Positions 8,857-18,300 of a stretch of 64,000 nucleotides of DNA are shown piece by piece. The stretch comes from Halomonas huangheensis (GTDB lineage Bacteria; Pseudomonadota; Gammaproteobacteria; Pseudomonadales; Halomonadaceae): positions 3,906,001 to 3,970,000 of the forward strand of contig NZ_CP013106.1 in NCBI RefSeq assembly GCF_001431725.1, read 5' to 3'. Position 1 is the first letter of the stretch, and each line of letters opens with the position of its first letter. The notes under the pieces are model-generated. The model ran no database searches and was not told where the DNA came from. It saw only the letters and a list, made by a program, of their open reading frames with translations. The position numbers and the translations under genes were made by a program.

Positions 8857-10494
8857 ATGCGATGTTCCGCTTCCGAGGCACTGATAACGTTCCTCTCTGC
8901 CAACGGTGTTGATCGAATCTTCTGCGTGCCTGGAGAAAGCTACCTGACCGCGCTGGATGCCATGTATGAGCATCCAACCATCGATGTGGTTGCCTGCCGC
9001 CACGAAGGCGGTGCGGGTTTCATGGCCGTGGCCGACGCACGGCTTACCGGAAGGCCGGGGGTACTGTTCACCAGCCGCGGGCCCGGCTCCATGAACGCGG
9101 CAATCAGCCTGCATGCCGCTCAACAGGATGGTGTCCCGCTGCTGGCCTTCATCGGTCATGTCACCCGTGAAGAGCTGGGCCGCGGCGCCTTCCAGGAGGT
9201 CGATTACCGCCAGACCTTCGGCGATATCGCCAAGGGCGTGTTCGAGGTCCACTCCGGTAACAGAATGCTGGATCTTGTCGCTCAAGCATGGCGGCTGGCG
9301 ACCAATGGCACTCCCGGTCCTGTCGTCATTGTGCTGCCCGAGGACATGCTGGCCGATGATATCAAGATGGACGCATCGCTCCCGCTACCGACGCCATTGA
9401 AATCCGGCCCGACGACCACCGACCTGAATGCCATCCAGCAACGCTTGAGTGAGGCGAAGCGCCCGCTGTTGCTGGCGGGTGGCCAGATCAATACCCCCGA
9501 GGCCCGGGCGGCACTGCGCAGAGTCGCCGAGTTGTGGGGATTGCCGGTGCTTGGCACCTTCAAGCAGCAGGAAGTCATGGCCAATGACCATCCCAACTGG
9601 GTCGGCCAGGTGGGATTCGTCATGCCAACGCTGATGACAGAATGTCTTGCGCAGGCAGACCTGATCCTCGCCGTGGGAACCCGCCTCGGCGATATCAGCA
9701 CTCAAGGCTATCGCTTTCCGGCAGCGCCCGTTCCGGAGCAGGATGTCATTCATGTCTACCCGGATCCGGATCAGATCGGTCGCAATATCGCACCGTGGAT
9801 GGGTGTGGTGGCGGACAGCGGCAGCTTCCTGACCGAGCTCGGCAAGCTGCCCGCACCGACAGCAACCGATGAACGCCAGGCGTGGCTGGATGAGTTGAGC
9901 GGCAATTACCGCTCACTGGGCAAATACGTCGCCAACACCAGCGTGCATGGCGTCGACCCGGGCGGCGTAGTCACCGCAGTGAACCGACATGCGGCCGCGG
10001 ATAGCGTGTTCTGTCTCGATGCCGGCAACTTTGCCACCTGGGTACATCGCTACCTGGTCGCCCATCAAGGTCAGCGAGTGCTCGCCAGTGCCTCGGGCGC
10101 CATGGGCAGCGGAGTACCCTTTGCCGTCTCGGCAGGGTTGCGCGATCCGCAAGGGATGGTCATCGCCTTCCTCGGTGATGGCGGCGCGCTGATGACCTGC
10201 AACGAACTGGCGACGGCCGTCCATCATGGCGTCAACATCAAGATCATCATCATGGACAACTCGCTCTACGGCACCATCAAGGGCTTTCAGGAGAAGCTGT
10301 TCCCGGGTCGTCAGGTGGGGACTTCACTGACCAACCCCGATTTCGCCGCCTGGGCGGAGTCGTTTGGTGTGCGCGGCTACACCATTGACGACGATGCGAG
10401 TATCGACAACATCGTCGAATCGGCGCTCGCCCATCCAGGCCCTGCGGTAATCCATGTGAAGCAGAACCCCGGCCGGCTCACCGCCTTCAGTTGA
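8857..10494 (+). CDS. ThDP-dependent decarboxylase/carboligase (acetolactate synthase-like)
   Basis: 545 residues with the three-domain layout of the acetolactate synthase/benzoylformate decarboxylase superfamily: PYR domain with catalytic Glu E50 (RHEGGAGFMA), central DHS-like domain (GGQINTPEARAAL), and PP domain with the ThDP/Mg motif running from G440-D441-G442 to N468. A GTG at 8848 is also open, but the ATG at 8857 is better placed after AGGTGG. No regulatory-subunit gene is adjacent and an IlvI-type biosynthetic role is unlikely beside a TTT carrier. More likely it decarboxylates an imported or derived 2-oxo acid. Sulfopyruvate, oxalyl-CoA and benzoylformate enzymes share this fold, so the substrate is open. 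Confidence 0.82.
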   Translation: MRCSASEALITFLSANGVDRIFCVPGESYLTALDAMYEHPTIDVVACRHEGGAGFMAVADARLTGRPGVLFTSRGPGSMNAAISLHAAQQDGVPLLAFIGHVTREELGRGAFQEVDYRQTFGDIAKGVFEVHSGNRMLDLVAQAWRLATNGTPGPVVIVLPEDMLADDIKMDASLPLPTPLKSGPTTTDLNAIQQRLSEAKRPLLLAGGQINTPEARAALRRVAELWGLPVLGTFKQQEVMANDHPNWVGQVGFVMPTLMTECLAQADLILAVGTRLGDISTQGYRFPAAPVPEQDVIHVYPDPDQIGRNIAPWMGVVADSGSFLTELGKLPAPTATDERQAWLDELSGNYRSLGKYVANTSVHGVDPGGVVTAVNRHAAADSVFCLDAGNFATWVHRYLVAHQGQRVLASASGAMGSGVPFAVSAGLRDPQGMVIAFLGDGGALMTCNELATAVHHGVNIKIIIMDNSLYGTIKGFQEKLFPGRQVGTSLTNPDFAAWAESFGVRGYTIDDDASIDNIVESALAHPGPAVIHVKQNPGRLTAFS

Positions 10495-10527
10495 GGGCCT
10501 TGCATCAAGGGCTTTCGAGTCCGAAGT

Positions 10528-10560
10528 GGGGCTGGTTTGATGCAAGATCAGGCCAGCCCC
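10528..10560. terminator. Stem-loop between convergent genes
   Basis: GGGGCTGG (10528-10535) pairs with CCAGCCCC (10553-10560), between the stop of the ThDP enzyme and the stop of the convergent dioxygenase gene. Position suggests a bidirectional terminator, but there is no T-run. Confidence 0.45.
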
Positions 10561-10567
10561 GCACCTC

Positions 10568-11398
10568 TCAGATCCCGAAGGCAAAGGCCGATTGCACACT
10601 GCCCATCACCTGATCCTGGAAGATGCGCGTGCCAGGATCATCGCCTGCCGCACCGGCGGCCACCATCAGCGGCAGAAGATGCTCTTCCTCAGGGTGAGCG
10701 GCCCGTGCACCGGGTGCCTGTGACCATTGCACAAGGCGCGCATCGCGCTGCTGTGCCGGGAGCGCGATGCTCTCCCCCAACCACTGATCGAAGGCCTGTG
10801 AATCGGGATCGACCTGCGTGCCACCACGCATCAGACGCGCCATATTGTGATAGCTCATCCCACTGGCAACGATCAGCACGCCCTGCTCACGCAATGGTGC
10901 CAGCGCGCGCCCCAGGGCCAGATGCTCCTCCACCGCCAGCCCCTGCTTGAGCGATACCTGCACGACCGGAATCTCCGCCTCGGGAAAGGCCAGCTTGAGC
11001 GGTACAAAAACGCCGTGGTCCAGCCCTCGGCTGGATTCCTCGACACTCTCCAGCCCTGCTGCTGCCAGGTATTGCGCTACTTGACGCGCCAGTTGTGGAT
11101 CTCCCGGTACCGGCCACTGCAGTTGATAGGTGTGCTCAGGAAAGCCGTAGTAGTCGTAATAGAGTTCAGGGCATGGCTGCACGTTGATCGCAAAGCGCTG
11201 CGCCTGCCAGTGGGCCGAGATCACCACCAGCGCACGCGGTTTGACGCCCAACTGTGCCGGCAACTGCCGGAGCCACTCTGCCATGGCCAGCCATTCATCC
11301 GCAGGTTGCCAGTCCATGTAGAAACAGGGCCCGGCACCATGAGGAAGGAACAGCGTGGGCAATGCTTGCTCGGGTGTCGCATTCAGTATCGATGACAT
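10568..11398 (-). CDS. DODA-type (class III) extradiol ring-cleavage dioxygenase
   Basis: 276 residues, the length of the LigB/DODA family (E. coli YgiD, plant DOPA 4,5-dioxygenase). Candidate metal-binding histidines are in LFLPHGAGP (about residue 20), VISAHWQ (about 57) and SGMSYHNM (about 180). The family cleaves catechol-type rings next to the hydroxyls using a single metal; some members have only marginal activity and an unknown true substrate. A broken doxX gene lies upstream on the same strand, with a LysR gene divergent from that pair. This arrangement of a ring-cleavage-type enzyme with DoxX is often LysR-controlled. Confidence 0.88.
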   Translation of the reverse strand: MSSILNATPEQALPTLFLPHGAGPCFYMDWQPADEWLAMAEWLRQLPAQLGVKPRALVVISAHWQAQRFAINVQPCPELYYDYYGFPEHTYQLQWPVPGDPQLARQVAQYLAAAGLESVEESSRGLDHGVFVPLKLAFPEAEIPVVQVSLKQGLAVEEHLALGRALAPLREQGVLIVASGMSYHNMARLMRGGTQVDPDSQAFDQWLGESIALPAQQRDARLVQWSQAPGARAAHPEEEHLLPLMVAAGAAGDDPGTRIFQDQVMGSVQSAFAFGI

Positions 11399-11420
11399 CA
11401 GGCATATCCTCCTGCAGATG

Positions 11421-11446
11421 CAGGGCGCGGAGTGTCCCGCGCCCTG
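11421..11446 (-). terminator. Stem-loop between doxX and the dioxygenase gene
   Basis: CAGGGCGCGG (11421-11430) and CCGCGCCCTG (11437-11446) form a 10-bp perfect GC stem with a 6-nt loop, 25 bp after the doxX stop. No T-run, so it may attenuate or process rather than terminate. Confidence 0.45.
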
Positions 11447-11470
11447 TTGCGATGAATTCGAGCGGTCGGT

Positions 11471-11935
11471 TCAGATACGCAGCCCCAGGCGTGAGTCCAG
11501 CGAGTAGCGACCACCACCGCCAATCACGAAGGCCAACGCGACCAGTCCCCACATCAGCGGATACTCGATACCACCATTGGTCCAGAACAGGCCATTGGGG
11601 ATATGCACGCTGAGCGCCACGGACATCAGCACCACCACACCGAGCGCTGCCAGGCGTGTCAGCAGCCCCAATGCCAGCGCTGCACCAGCGAAGAACTCAA
11701 CCAACCCGGCCAGTAGTGCGAACAACCAGCCAGGATGCATACCCAGAGTATCGGCGAAGAACTGGCCAGTACCGGAGATGCCATAACCACCGAACCAACC
11801 GAACAGCTTCTGGGCGCCATGCGGCATCAGCAACAGGCCAGCGGTAATGCGAATCAGCGGCTAGGCGAGGCTCTGCAGGCGGGTGGCTCGTGAGTCGCTA
11901 GTGGTTGCTGTCGTCGAAGTCGTGAAGTTATTCAT
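11471..11935 (-). pseudogene. DoxX-family membrane protein with premature TAG
   Basis: Reading from the ATG at 11935 (MNNFTTST, preceded by GGGAGA) the frame meets TAG at 11861-11863 after 24 residues. The same frame then continues without any shift through PLIRITAGLLLMPHGAQKL and the rest of a DoxX protein to 11471. DoxX proteins are small four-helix inner-membrane proteins; the helices and the LFGWFGGYG segment are intact here. The lost codon lies at the start of the first helix. Restart at an internal ATG (11833) would remove most of helix 1. Either a recent nonsense mutation, a sequencing error or, less likely, suppression; no other damage is visible. Confidence 0.85.
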
Positions 11936-12098
11936 GTGATTCGTCTCCCGGTAAAGTGCGATGGACCAAAAGTGTGGCGCGCTTAGTTGTCTGCGCGTTG
12001 TGATGTTCACAGTCTGGCGACGTTTCCAGTTCTCCGGGAGACAGCAAAATGGCAACATATGGTTTCCAATTCAGAAACCATTGAGCGGCAGGCACACC

Positions 12099-13049
12099 AT
12101 GACCACGCACTCATCATCGGGAAGGCAGGATGCAACACCGTCTCCCTCTTCCATGCTGGGCGGCTCACTCGAGGATCTGCAGGCATTCTGCTCGGTGGTG
12201 GAGCTGGGTTCGATCTCGGCTGCGGCGCGTGATCTTTCCGAAACCAAGGGCAGCATCAGCCGCCGCATCAGCCGGCTCGAAGGCCGCCTTGGGGTCGCCC
12301 TACTGGCACGCACACCGCGCGCCGTCTCGCCAACTGAAGAAGGCATGCGCTTTCATGGCCGCGCCCGTGAAGCCCTGACTCTGCTGGCAGATGCCACCGA
12401 GGGCGCGCGTTCAGCGCGTGCCGCTCCTCAGGGGCTACTGCGAGTCACAGCACCTGTCGACATCGGCGTGGACCTGCTGCCACCGCTGGTGGTCGAGTTC
12501 CACCGCCAGCACCCACAGATTCGCGTCGAACTGGTGATGACCGATACCCCGCTGGACCTGACCGCGCACCGCATCGACATGGCATTGCGCGCCGGGGGCC
12601 ACGACCTCCCCGATATGAACTACCGCGCCTCGCCGATCGCCGACCTGACCATCAGCCTGCACGCCTCACCACGCTATATCGAAGAGCACGGGCTCCCCGA
12701 GCACCCCGAGGACCTGCAGCAGCACGCCCTGGTCACCTCGCTCTCTCACCAGGGCACCGCCCCACTGATCCTGCAGCGACGCGGACGCCGCTACGAGATC
12801 GAGAATCGCGCCCAGCTACGCACCAGCGACTACGCCAGCCTGGCAAGGCTATTGATCGCCGGCGGCGGCATCGGCCCACTCCCCAACCTGATCGCACGTG
12901 GCGCTGTCGAACGTGGCGAACTGGTCGAGATCCTGCCCGATATGCTGGTGCACGACGGCAAGCTACACGCCATCACCCTGCGCGGCCTCGACGCCCCCGT
13001 GCGGGTACGGCTGTTCCGTGAATTCCTGCGCGAATCGCTGATGGGGTGA
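12099..13049 (+). CDS. LysR-family transcriptional regulator
   Basis: 316 residues from the ATG at 12099 (MTTHSSSG); the frame is open further upstream, but that extension covers the promoter shared with doxX. The N-terminal winged helix (LEDLQAFCSVVELGSISAAARDLSETKGSISRRISRLE, about residues 25-62) is typical, followed by a LysR effector domain of the CrgA/AaeR type (DIGVDLLPPLVVEFHRQHPQIRVELVM). Divergent from the doxX/dioxygenase genes and so their likely regulator. Upstream dyads were not resolved by eye. Confidence 0.9.
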   Translation: MTTHSSSGRQDATPSPSSMLGGSLEDLQAFCSVVELGSISAAARDLSETKGSISRRISRLEGRLGVALLARTPRAVSPTEEGMRFHGRAREALTLLADATEGARSARAAPQGLLRVTAPVDIGVDLLPPLVVEFHRQHPQIRVELVMTDTPLDLTAHRIDMALRAGGHDLPDMNYRASPIADLTISLHASPRYIEEHGLPEHPEDLQQHALVTSLSHQGTAPLILQRRGRRYEIENRAQLRTSDYASLARLLIAGGGIGPLPNLIARGAVERGELVEILPDMLVHDGKLHAITLRGLDAPVRVRLFREFLRESLMG

Positions 13050-13404
13050 TGGTAAGTGAAGGAGTGCCAAGGGACTCCAAGCCCCCCTGGTAAGCGACCA
13101 CACACCAGATAGGTAAGATTCCTCTTGCTTGCTCGAAACCAATGCCCGCTCCATCGCCGCCGACCACGCCAGAGAAATCCCTCGCAACATATTGAAAACG
13201 CTGGTTTAACGCTTTCTGTCCAATGGTCTATCTCGGCCAAAAAATATGCTGAATCGCTGTTCTAAATCATATTTGTCTGCTATTAGATACACCGTGTGTC
13301 AGTGAAATGTAGGCGGAGCAGCGTGGGGCAGCGAGCAGTGGTTATAGGCTTCGCTAGAAAAAAGCTCACAGGGCTTTTGGCTTTGAGTGTCCGGTTACGA
13401 CCGA
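13050..13404. other. Spacer left of the insertion sequence
   Basis: About 350 bp with no supported gene, tRNA or clear terminator. Composition shifts from GC-rich to more AT-rich at about 13200, consistent with the left boundary of the acquired region lying here. Confidence 0.4.
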
Positions 13405-15086
13405 GGCTGTGTGAAAACGTGATGGCCGCTACACTTTACCCAGATCCCTGAGGAAATGGCGATGAAGCGATTCGTGGTGGGTGAAGCCCGAGATCAAAGC
13501 ACGTTATTCCCTGCACTTTTGGACGACTTCATCGCTGAGGATAATCCGGTCCGTGCCATTGAGGCCTTCGTGGAGGGCGTCGATCTCAGAGGGCTTGGTT
13601 TCAAGGGCATTGATCCGCATGCGACAGGAAGGCCCGCCTATCATCCCGCTGTTCTACTGAAGCTCTACATCTACGGCTATCTCAATCGCATTCAGTCAAG
13701 TCGCCGCCTGGAGCGCGAGACGCAACGTAATGTCGAGATGATGTGGCTGACGGAGCGCCTGACACCGGATTTCAAGACGATCGCAGACTTCCGAAAGGAT
13801 AACGGCGAGGCCATCCGCCGTGTCTGTCGAGAGTTCATCGTGCTTTGCCGGCGGCTGGATCTGTTCTCACAAACCATGGTGGCCATCGATGGCAGCAAGT
13901 TCAAAGCCGTCAACAACCGCAACCGAAATTTCACGGCGACCAAGATGAAGCGCCGCCTTGAGCAGATTGGAGAAAGCTTCAATCGGTATCTGGGTCAGCT
14001 TGATGCAGTCGACCGGGAGGAGCCTGCACTGGCCGAGGCCAAGACCGCGCACCTGAAGGAAAAAATCACGAAACTACGGGAAGAAACTTCGCGATTACAA
14101 ATAGTTGAGGAGGAGAGGCTAAAGTCTCCCGATCAGCAAGTATCCCTGACGGACCCGGATGCCAGGGCGATGGCGACCAGCGGCAGAGGTACCGGCAGCG
14201 TGGGTTACAACGTACAAACCGCGGTCGATAGCCAACACCATTTGATTGTGGCTCATGAGGTGACCAACGTCGGGCATGACCGGGGACAGCTCTCTAATAT
14301 GGCCAGGCAAGCCCGGGAGGCCACTGGCATCAAGGAGCTGAAGGTCGTGGCTGATAGAGGCTATTTCAAGGGCGAGGAAATTCTTGCCTGCCACAAGGAA
14401 GGGATCACTACCTATCTCCCCAAGCCGCTGACATCGCCAAGCCAGGCCAAGGGCTTTTTCCCAAGAGACGCATTTCGGTATCTCCCTAAAAGCAATGAAT
14501 ATTCCTGCCCCGCTGGACAGCGGCTGACATGGAGGTATGAAACGATAGATAAAGGGATGAAGCTGCATGCTTACTGGAGTTCGGCATGTGCAACCTGTGT
14601 CATGAAAGAAAAATGCACGACTGGCAAGCAACGACGAATCAAGCGCTGGGAGCATGAAGATGTGCTTGAAGCCGCACAGTCACGCCTCGATTGGAATCCG
14701 GAGATGATGCGATTGAGGCGACAAACAGTGGAGCACCCGTTCGGGACACTGAAGGCGTGGATGGGGGCAACACACTTCACGACGAAGCGGCTCAGAAATG
14801 TGAGCACGGAAATGAGTCTTCATGTGTTGGCGTACAACCTTAAGCGCGTCATAAAGATCTTGGGAGTCAATGGGTTGATGAAGGCAGCGAGGGTATGACA
14901 GCCCCTTTTGTCATATTTTCAAGGGCGATAAGGGCGAGATGTATGCCTTCTGATGGTTTCATGATTTCCAAATCTCACAACAGCATTAGTCGGAAATCAT
15001 CCAATCAATGGCTTGTGTGGGCTCAACAGGAAGCTGAGGGGGAAGGTTCTGGAGTCAGACCAAGTTTTTTCTGTTTTTACACGGCC
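13405..15086 (+). mobile_element. IS1182-family insertion sequence
   Basis: One transposase gene flanked by imperfect terminal inverted repeats: GGCTGTGTGAAAACG (13405-13419) and the complement of GGCCGTGTAAAAACA (15072-15086), matching at 12 of 15 positions. A GACC occurs two bases outside each end (13399-13402 and 15089-15092) and could be a target duplication if the element is two bases longer at each end; this is uncertain. The right flank leads directly into the NTPase gene region. Confidence 0.75.
13456..14898 (+). CDS. IS1182-family DDE transposase
   Basis: 480 residues, full length for the family. An N-terminal domain (LDDFIAEDNPVRAIEAFVEG; HPAVLLKLYIYGYLNRIQSS) precedes the RNase H-like catalytic core: first Asp in VAIDGSKFKA, second in VVADRGYFKG, Glu in VEHPFGTLKAW. 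A Cys-rich insert (CPAGQR, CATCVMKEKC) lies before the Glu. No frameshift or internal stop, so it is probably still functional. ATG is preceded by TGAGGAA. It catalyses cut-and-paste movement of the element. Confidence 0.93.
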   Translation: MAMKRFVVGEARDQSTLFPALLDDFIAEDNPVRAIEAFVEGVDLRGLGFKGIDPHATGRPAYHPAVLLKLYIYGYLNRIQSSRRLERETQRNVEMMWLTERLTPDFKTIADFRKDNGEAIRRVCREFIVLCRRLDLFSQTMVAIDGSKFKAVNNRNRNFTATKMKRRLEQIGESFNRYLGQLDAVDREEPALAEAKTAHLKEKITKLREETSRLQIVEEERLKSPDQQVSLTDPDARAMATSGRGTGSVGYNVQTAVDSQHHLIVAHEVTNVGHDRGQLSNMARQAREATGIKELKVVADRGYFKGEEILACHKEGITTYLPKPLTSPSQAKGFFPRDAFRYLPKSNEYSCPAGQRLTWRYETIDKGMKLHAYWSSACATCVMKEKCTTGKQRRIKRWEHEDVLEAAQSRLDWNPEMMRLRRQTVEHPFGTLKAWMGATHFTTKRLRNVSTEMSLHVLAYNLKRVIKILGVNGLMKAARV

Positions 15087-15185
15087 AGGACCCAAAGCGG
15101 ACGTTAGAAGAGATCGAGACAGATCCGTTATCGATTAGAAATCGTGATTAGACGGTCAAAGGTATCAGCAAGCGGAGTGGTTCAA

Positions 15186-15216
15186 TTGGATTTCCATATA
15201 TAAATTTATAATCCAA
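15186..15216 (+). promoter_or_regulatory. Inverted repeat upstream of the NTPase gene
   Basis: TTGGATT (15186-15192) and AATCCAA (15210-15216) are perfect inverted half-sites around an AT-rich core (TATATAAATTTAT) that could serve as a -10 region. Operator-like, about 90 bp upstream of the 1203-residue NTPase start. No regulator gene is adjacent. Confidence 0.4.
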
Positions 15217-15306
15217 ATAAGCAAGAGAATCAAGGTGGTGGCGGGCTGATTTAAACTGGCCCTTCAAGAGTTTTTATTTATTTTGTTTTAGGTTGTTTGG
15301 CATCTT

Positions 15307-18300
15307 ATGATAAAGATCATCACCTCACTAACACGCTGGCTTGCCAATAGCCTCTACCGCATCGTGTCTTGGCTGGAGAGCAAAGACCGCTCCGCCGATA
15401 GGAAACCGGTGTTCGTGGACCTCGCACCAACTGATGAGGCAGACAAGTCTGGCGTTTACTCCGAAGCGATGCTGTTTGCGATGAACAATGCCAAGGTTTT
15501 CAACATTGCCCTAACGGGTCCCTATGGCTCTGGTAAAAGCAGCATCATCCAATCCTTCTTGAAGAAATATCGGCGGCGTGCGCTACATATTTCTCTCGCT
15601 GCTTTCGTTCCCGAGATCGATTCGGAGGGCGAGAAAGTGAGCCGTCAAGAGATTGAGAGAAGCATTCTGCAGCAGATGCTGTATGGTGCTGACGCAAACA
15701 AACTCCCGCTATCGCGGTTCAAAAGAATTCAGTCTCCCGGTGTTTGGTCGATCTTTAAATCGCTTTACATAATGCTTGGAATTCTCGCGCTCTGGCATGT
15801 GTTTCATCAGCGTGAAGACCTCATCAGTGGTTCATTTTTTGTTCCACTTGCTCTCAGAAATTGGCTCAACCTAGGGACATTCATGCTCGCAGCAACATTC
15901 CTCTGGGTGGTACTGCATCACTTTTATGTCGCGAGCTTCGGTCTGTCACTTAAGGGAATCTCGTTGAAGGATGTTGAGATAAAGCCTGCACATGATGACC
16001 AAGCGTCCATATTGAACCGTCACCTAGACGAAATAATTTATTTCTTTCAAGCAACTGATTACGACCTTGTTGTCATTGAGGATATAGATCGATTTGAAAA
16101 TGCCGAAATTTTCGTCACTCTGCGAGAAATTAATAGCCTTGTGAACGAGAACGCAGGTGTGAAACGCACCATAAGATTTCTCTACGCCCTGCGCGACGAC
16201 ATGTTTGTCAACACCGATCGAACGAAATTCTTTGAATTCATCATTCCCGTCATACCGATCATCAATACATCAAACTCGATCGATATGGTGTTGGAGCAGG
16301 GAAGGAGGCTTGAGCTCGATGAGTGTCTTAATCGTCAGTTTCTAAGAGAGGTTTCACGATACCTGAACGACCTTAGGTTGATTCAGAATATCTTTAATGA
16401 ATACGCTATTTATATGGCAAATTTGAAAACTGATGGAGAGAATCTGCTCGATGCCAACAAGCTCCTCGCGATTCTGATCTATAAAAACGTCTACCCAAGG
16501 GACTTTGAGCAACTGCACCGCGGCGCGGGGACTCTCGCTGAAATACTAAACCTCCAAGACGAACTCATTGTGCATGGTGAGGCCACGCACAGGACCGAAA
16601 TCGCGGAACTCGAAAAGCGGCTTGAACTCGCCGAAAACCAGGCGCATTCAGGTCTGAGAGAGTTGCAAAAAATATACGCTATGGCTTTGATTGAGAAGCT
16701 CCCCACGAATACTGTTAGCGTGTCTCTCAATCGACAAACATGGATCGCACTTCCTCAACTGGTCAGCCACAATACGTTCGAGCAATTGATCGATGCTTCG
16801 CGCCTATTCTACCGTAATGCCCAGAATCAATATCATCCAGTCGATGTTTCTCAATTACAAAGCGAGGTGCACCCTCAGAAATCCTACAAGCAACGTAAGG
16901 AGGAGGTCGAAAGCAAGGAGGATGATAATAAGCACAAGGTCTTGCGCCAAATACGCGACCTTAAATCAAAGATCGCGGCACTTCGCACGACTAGGCTCAA
17001 CGACCTGTTACGTTCAAACACCGACCGTGTCCAGAGTCTTTTCGAGGACTTCGGGGAGAATGGAGAGCTTGCCAGTTTTCTTATCTTGGAAGGCTATCTC
17101 GATGATACCTATTACCAATACACATCACTCTTTCATTCGGGCCGTTTATCGCCTAACGATAACAAGTTTCTGATCAAAATACGGGCATTTTCTACTCCTG
17201 AGTCGGGTTTTCCGATTGACAACCCAAAAGAAGTCATCGCAGCGATGCGAGATGAAGACTTCCGACAAAATTACGTTTTGAATGTTAAGCTTGTTGATAC
17301 TCTCCTGAGTGACCGCAGCCGCTATCTTGAACAAACTCAGAAGCTCTTCGAGTTTCTCTCGGCCAAGTTTGAGAGCTGCGAGGGCTTTTTCGATGCCTAT
17401 TATGACACCGGACGCCATGTTGCTGAGTTACTATCGGGATTAGCTAAGATTTGGAAGGATCTCGTCCCAACAGCCATTGCCAGCCCCAAGAGTATCTCTC
17501 ACGTAACCCAACTACTTTCGGTTCTGCCTGAAGACTATCTCAAAACTCTCGCAAGGGATTTTGATGAGCTACCGGAATTTGTTTCGGTGAACCTTCCTGT
17601 CATTCTGGAGCAGTCACCCGAACTAGCACCGGAACGCCTTAAATGCCTCGACCTCGAAGTCAAAGATCTGGCTTCAATAAAAGAGCACTTTGGAGTTGTA
17701 CGGTTCATGTTTGAGGCGGGGCTTTTTGAACTCACGATAGAAAACCTAGAATACATATACGGATCTATTTTTGGGGAGAATGATCTCGAACCACTGCGCG
17801 AGAGGAATTTCACTACCATAAGTTCGACGAACAACGGTATCTTGATGGAGAAGGTCGAAAGCGATTTTGACCGCTATTTTAGTGATGTGCTTTTAAAACT
17901 GGAAGAAAATTCCAAAGAGGATGTGGCTGCTATTCTTGCCGTGGTTCGCCACGACACGATTGATGAAGATGATCTTAGAGAGTTTTTAGAACGGCAAACA
18001 ACATTACTGCCAACCTTGGAGGACGTGCCTAAGAGATTGCACTCAGTACTGTTTAAGATAGGTATGATCGAACCAACGTGGCTGAATTGTCGTGATTTTA
18101 TGGAAAGTGAAGGATTCGAAGGAGATAGCCTGGTTGGCTATCTCGATCGAGATATTGTTCGTTCGGCCATCCTGCGACATCCCATACCACGCGACTCGGA
18201 CTCACTGAAACTGCGTCAGTTCCTAATCAATGCGGGCTCGTTGTCTGATGCCGCCTACAGAGAATATGCTCAAGCCCTGCCTAAGCCGTTCAAAAAACTA

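Noticed and set aside
13399..15092. GACC target duplication of the IS element
   Set aside because: Present on both sides but two bases away from the clear inverted repeats, and IS1182 duplications are usually palindromic; kept only as a possibility.
15103..15109. GTTAGAA as the 3' end of another attC site upstream of the NTPase
   Set aside because: No matching complementary box is found after the NTPase gene and the preceding sequence belongs to the IS end, so a cassette containing the NTPase could not be drawn.
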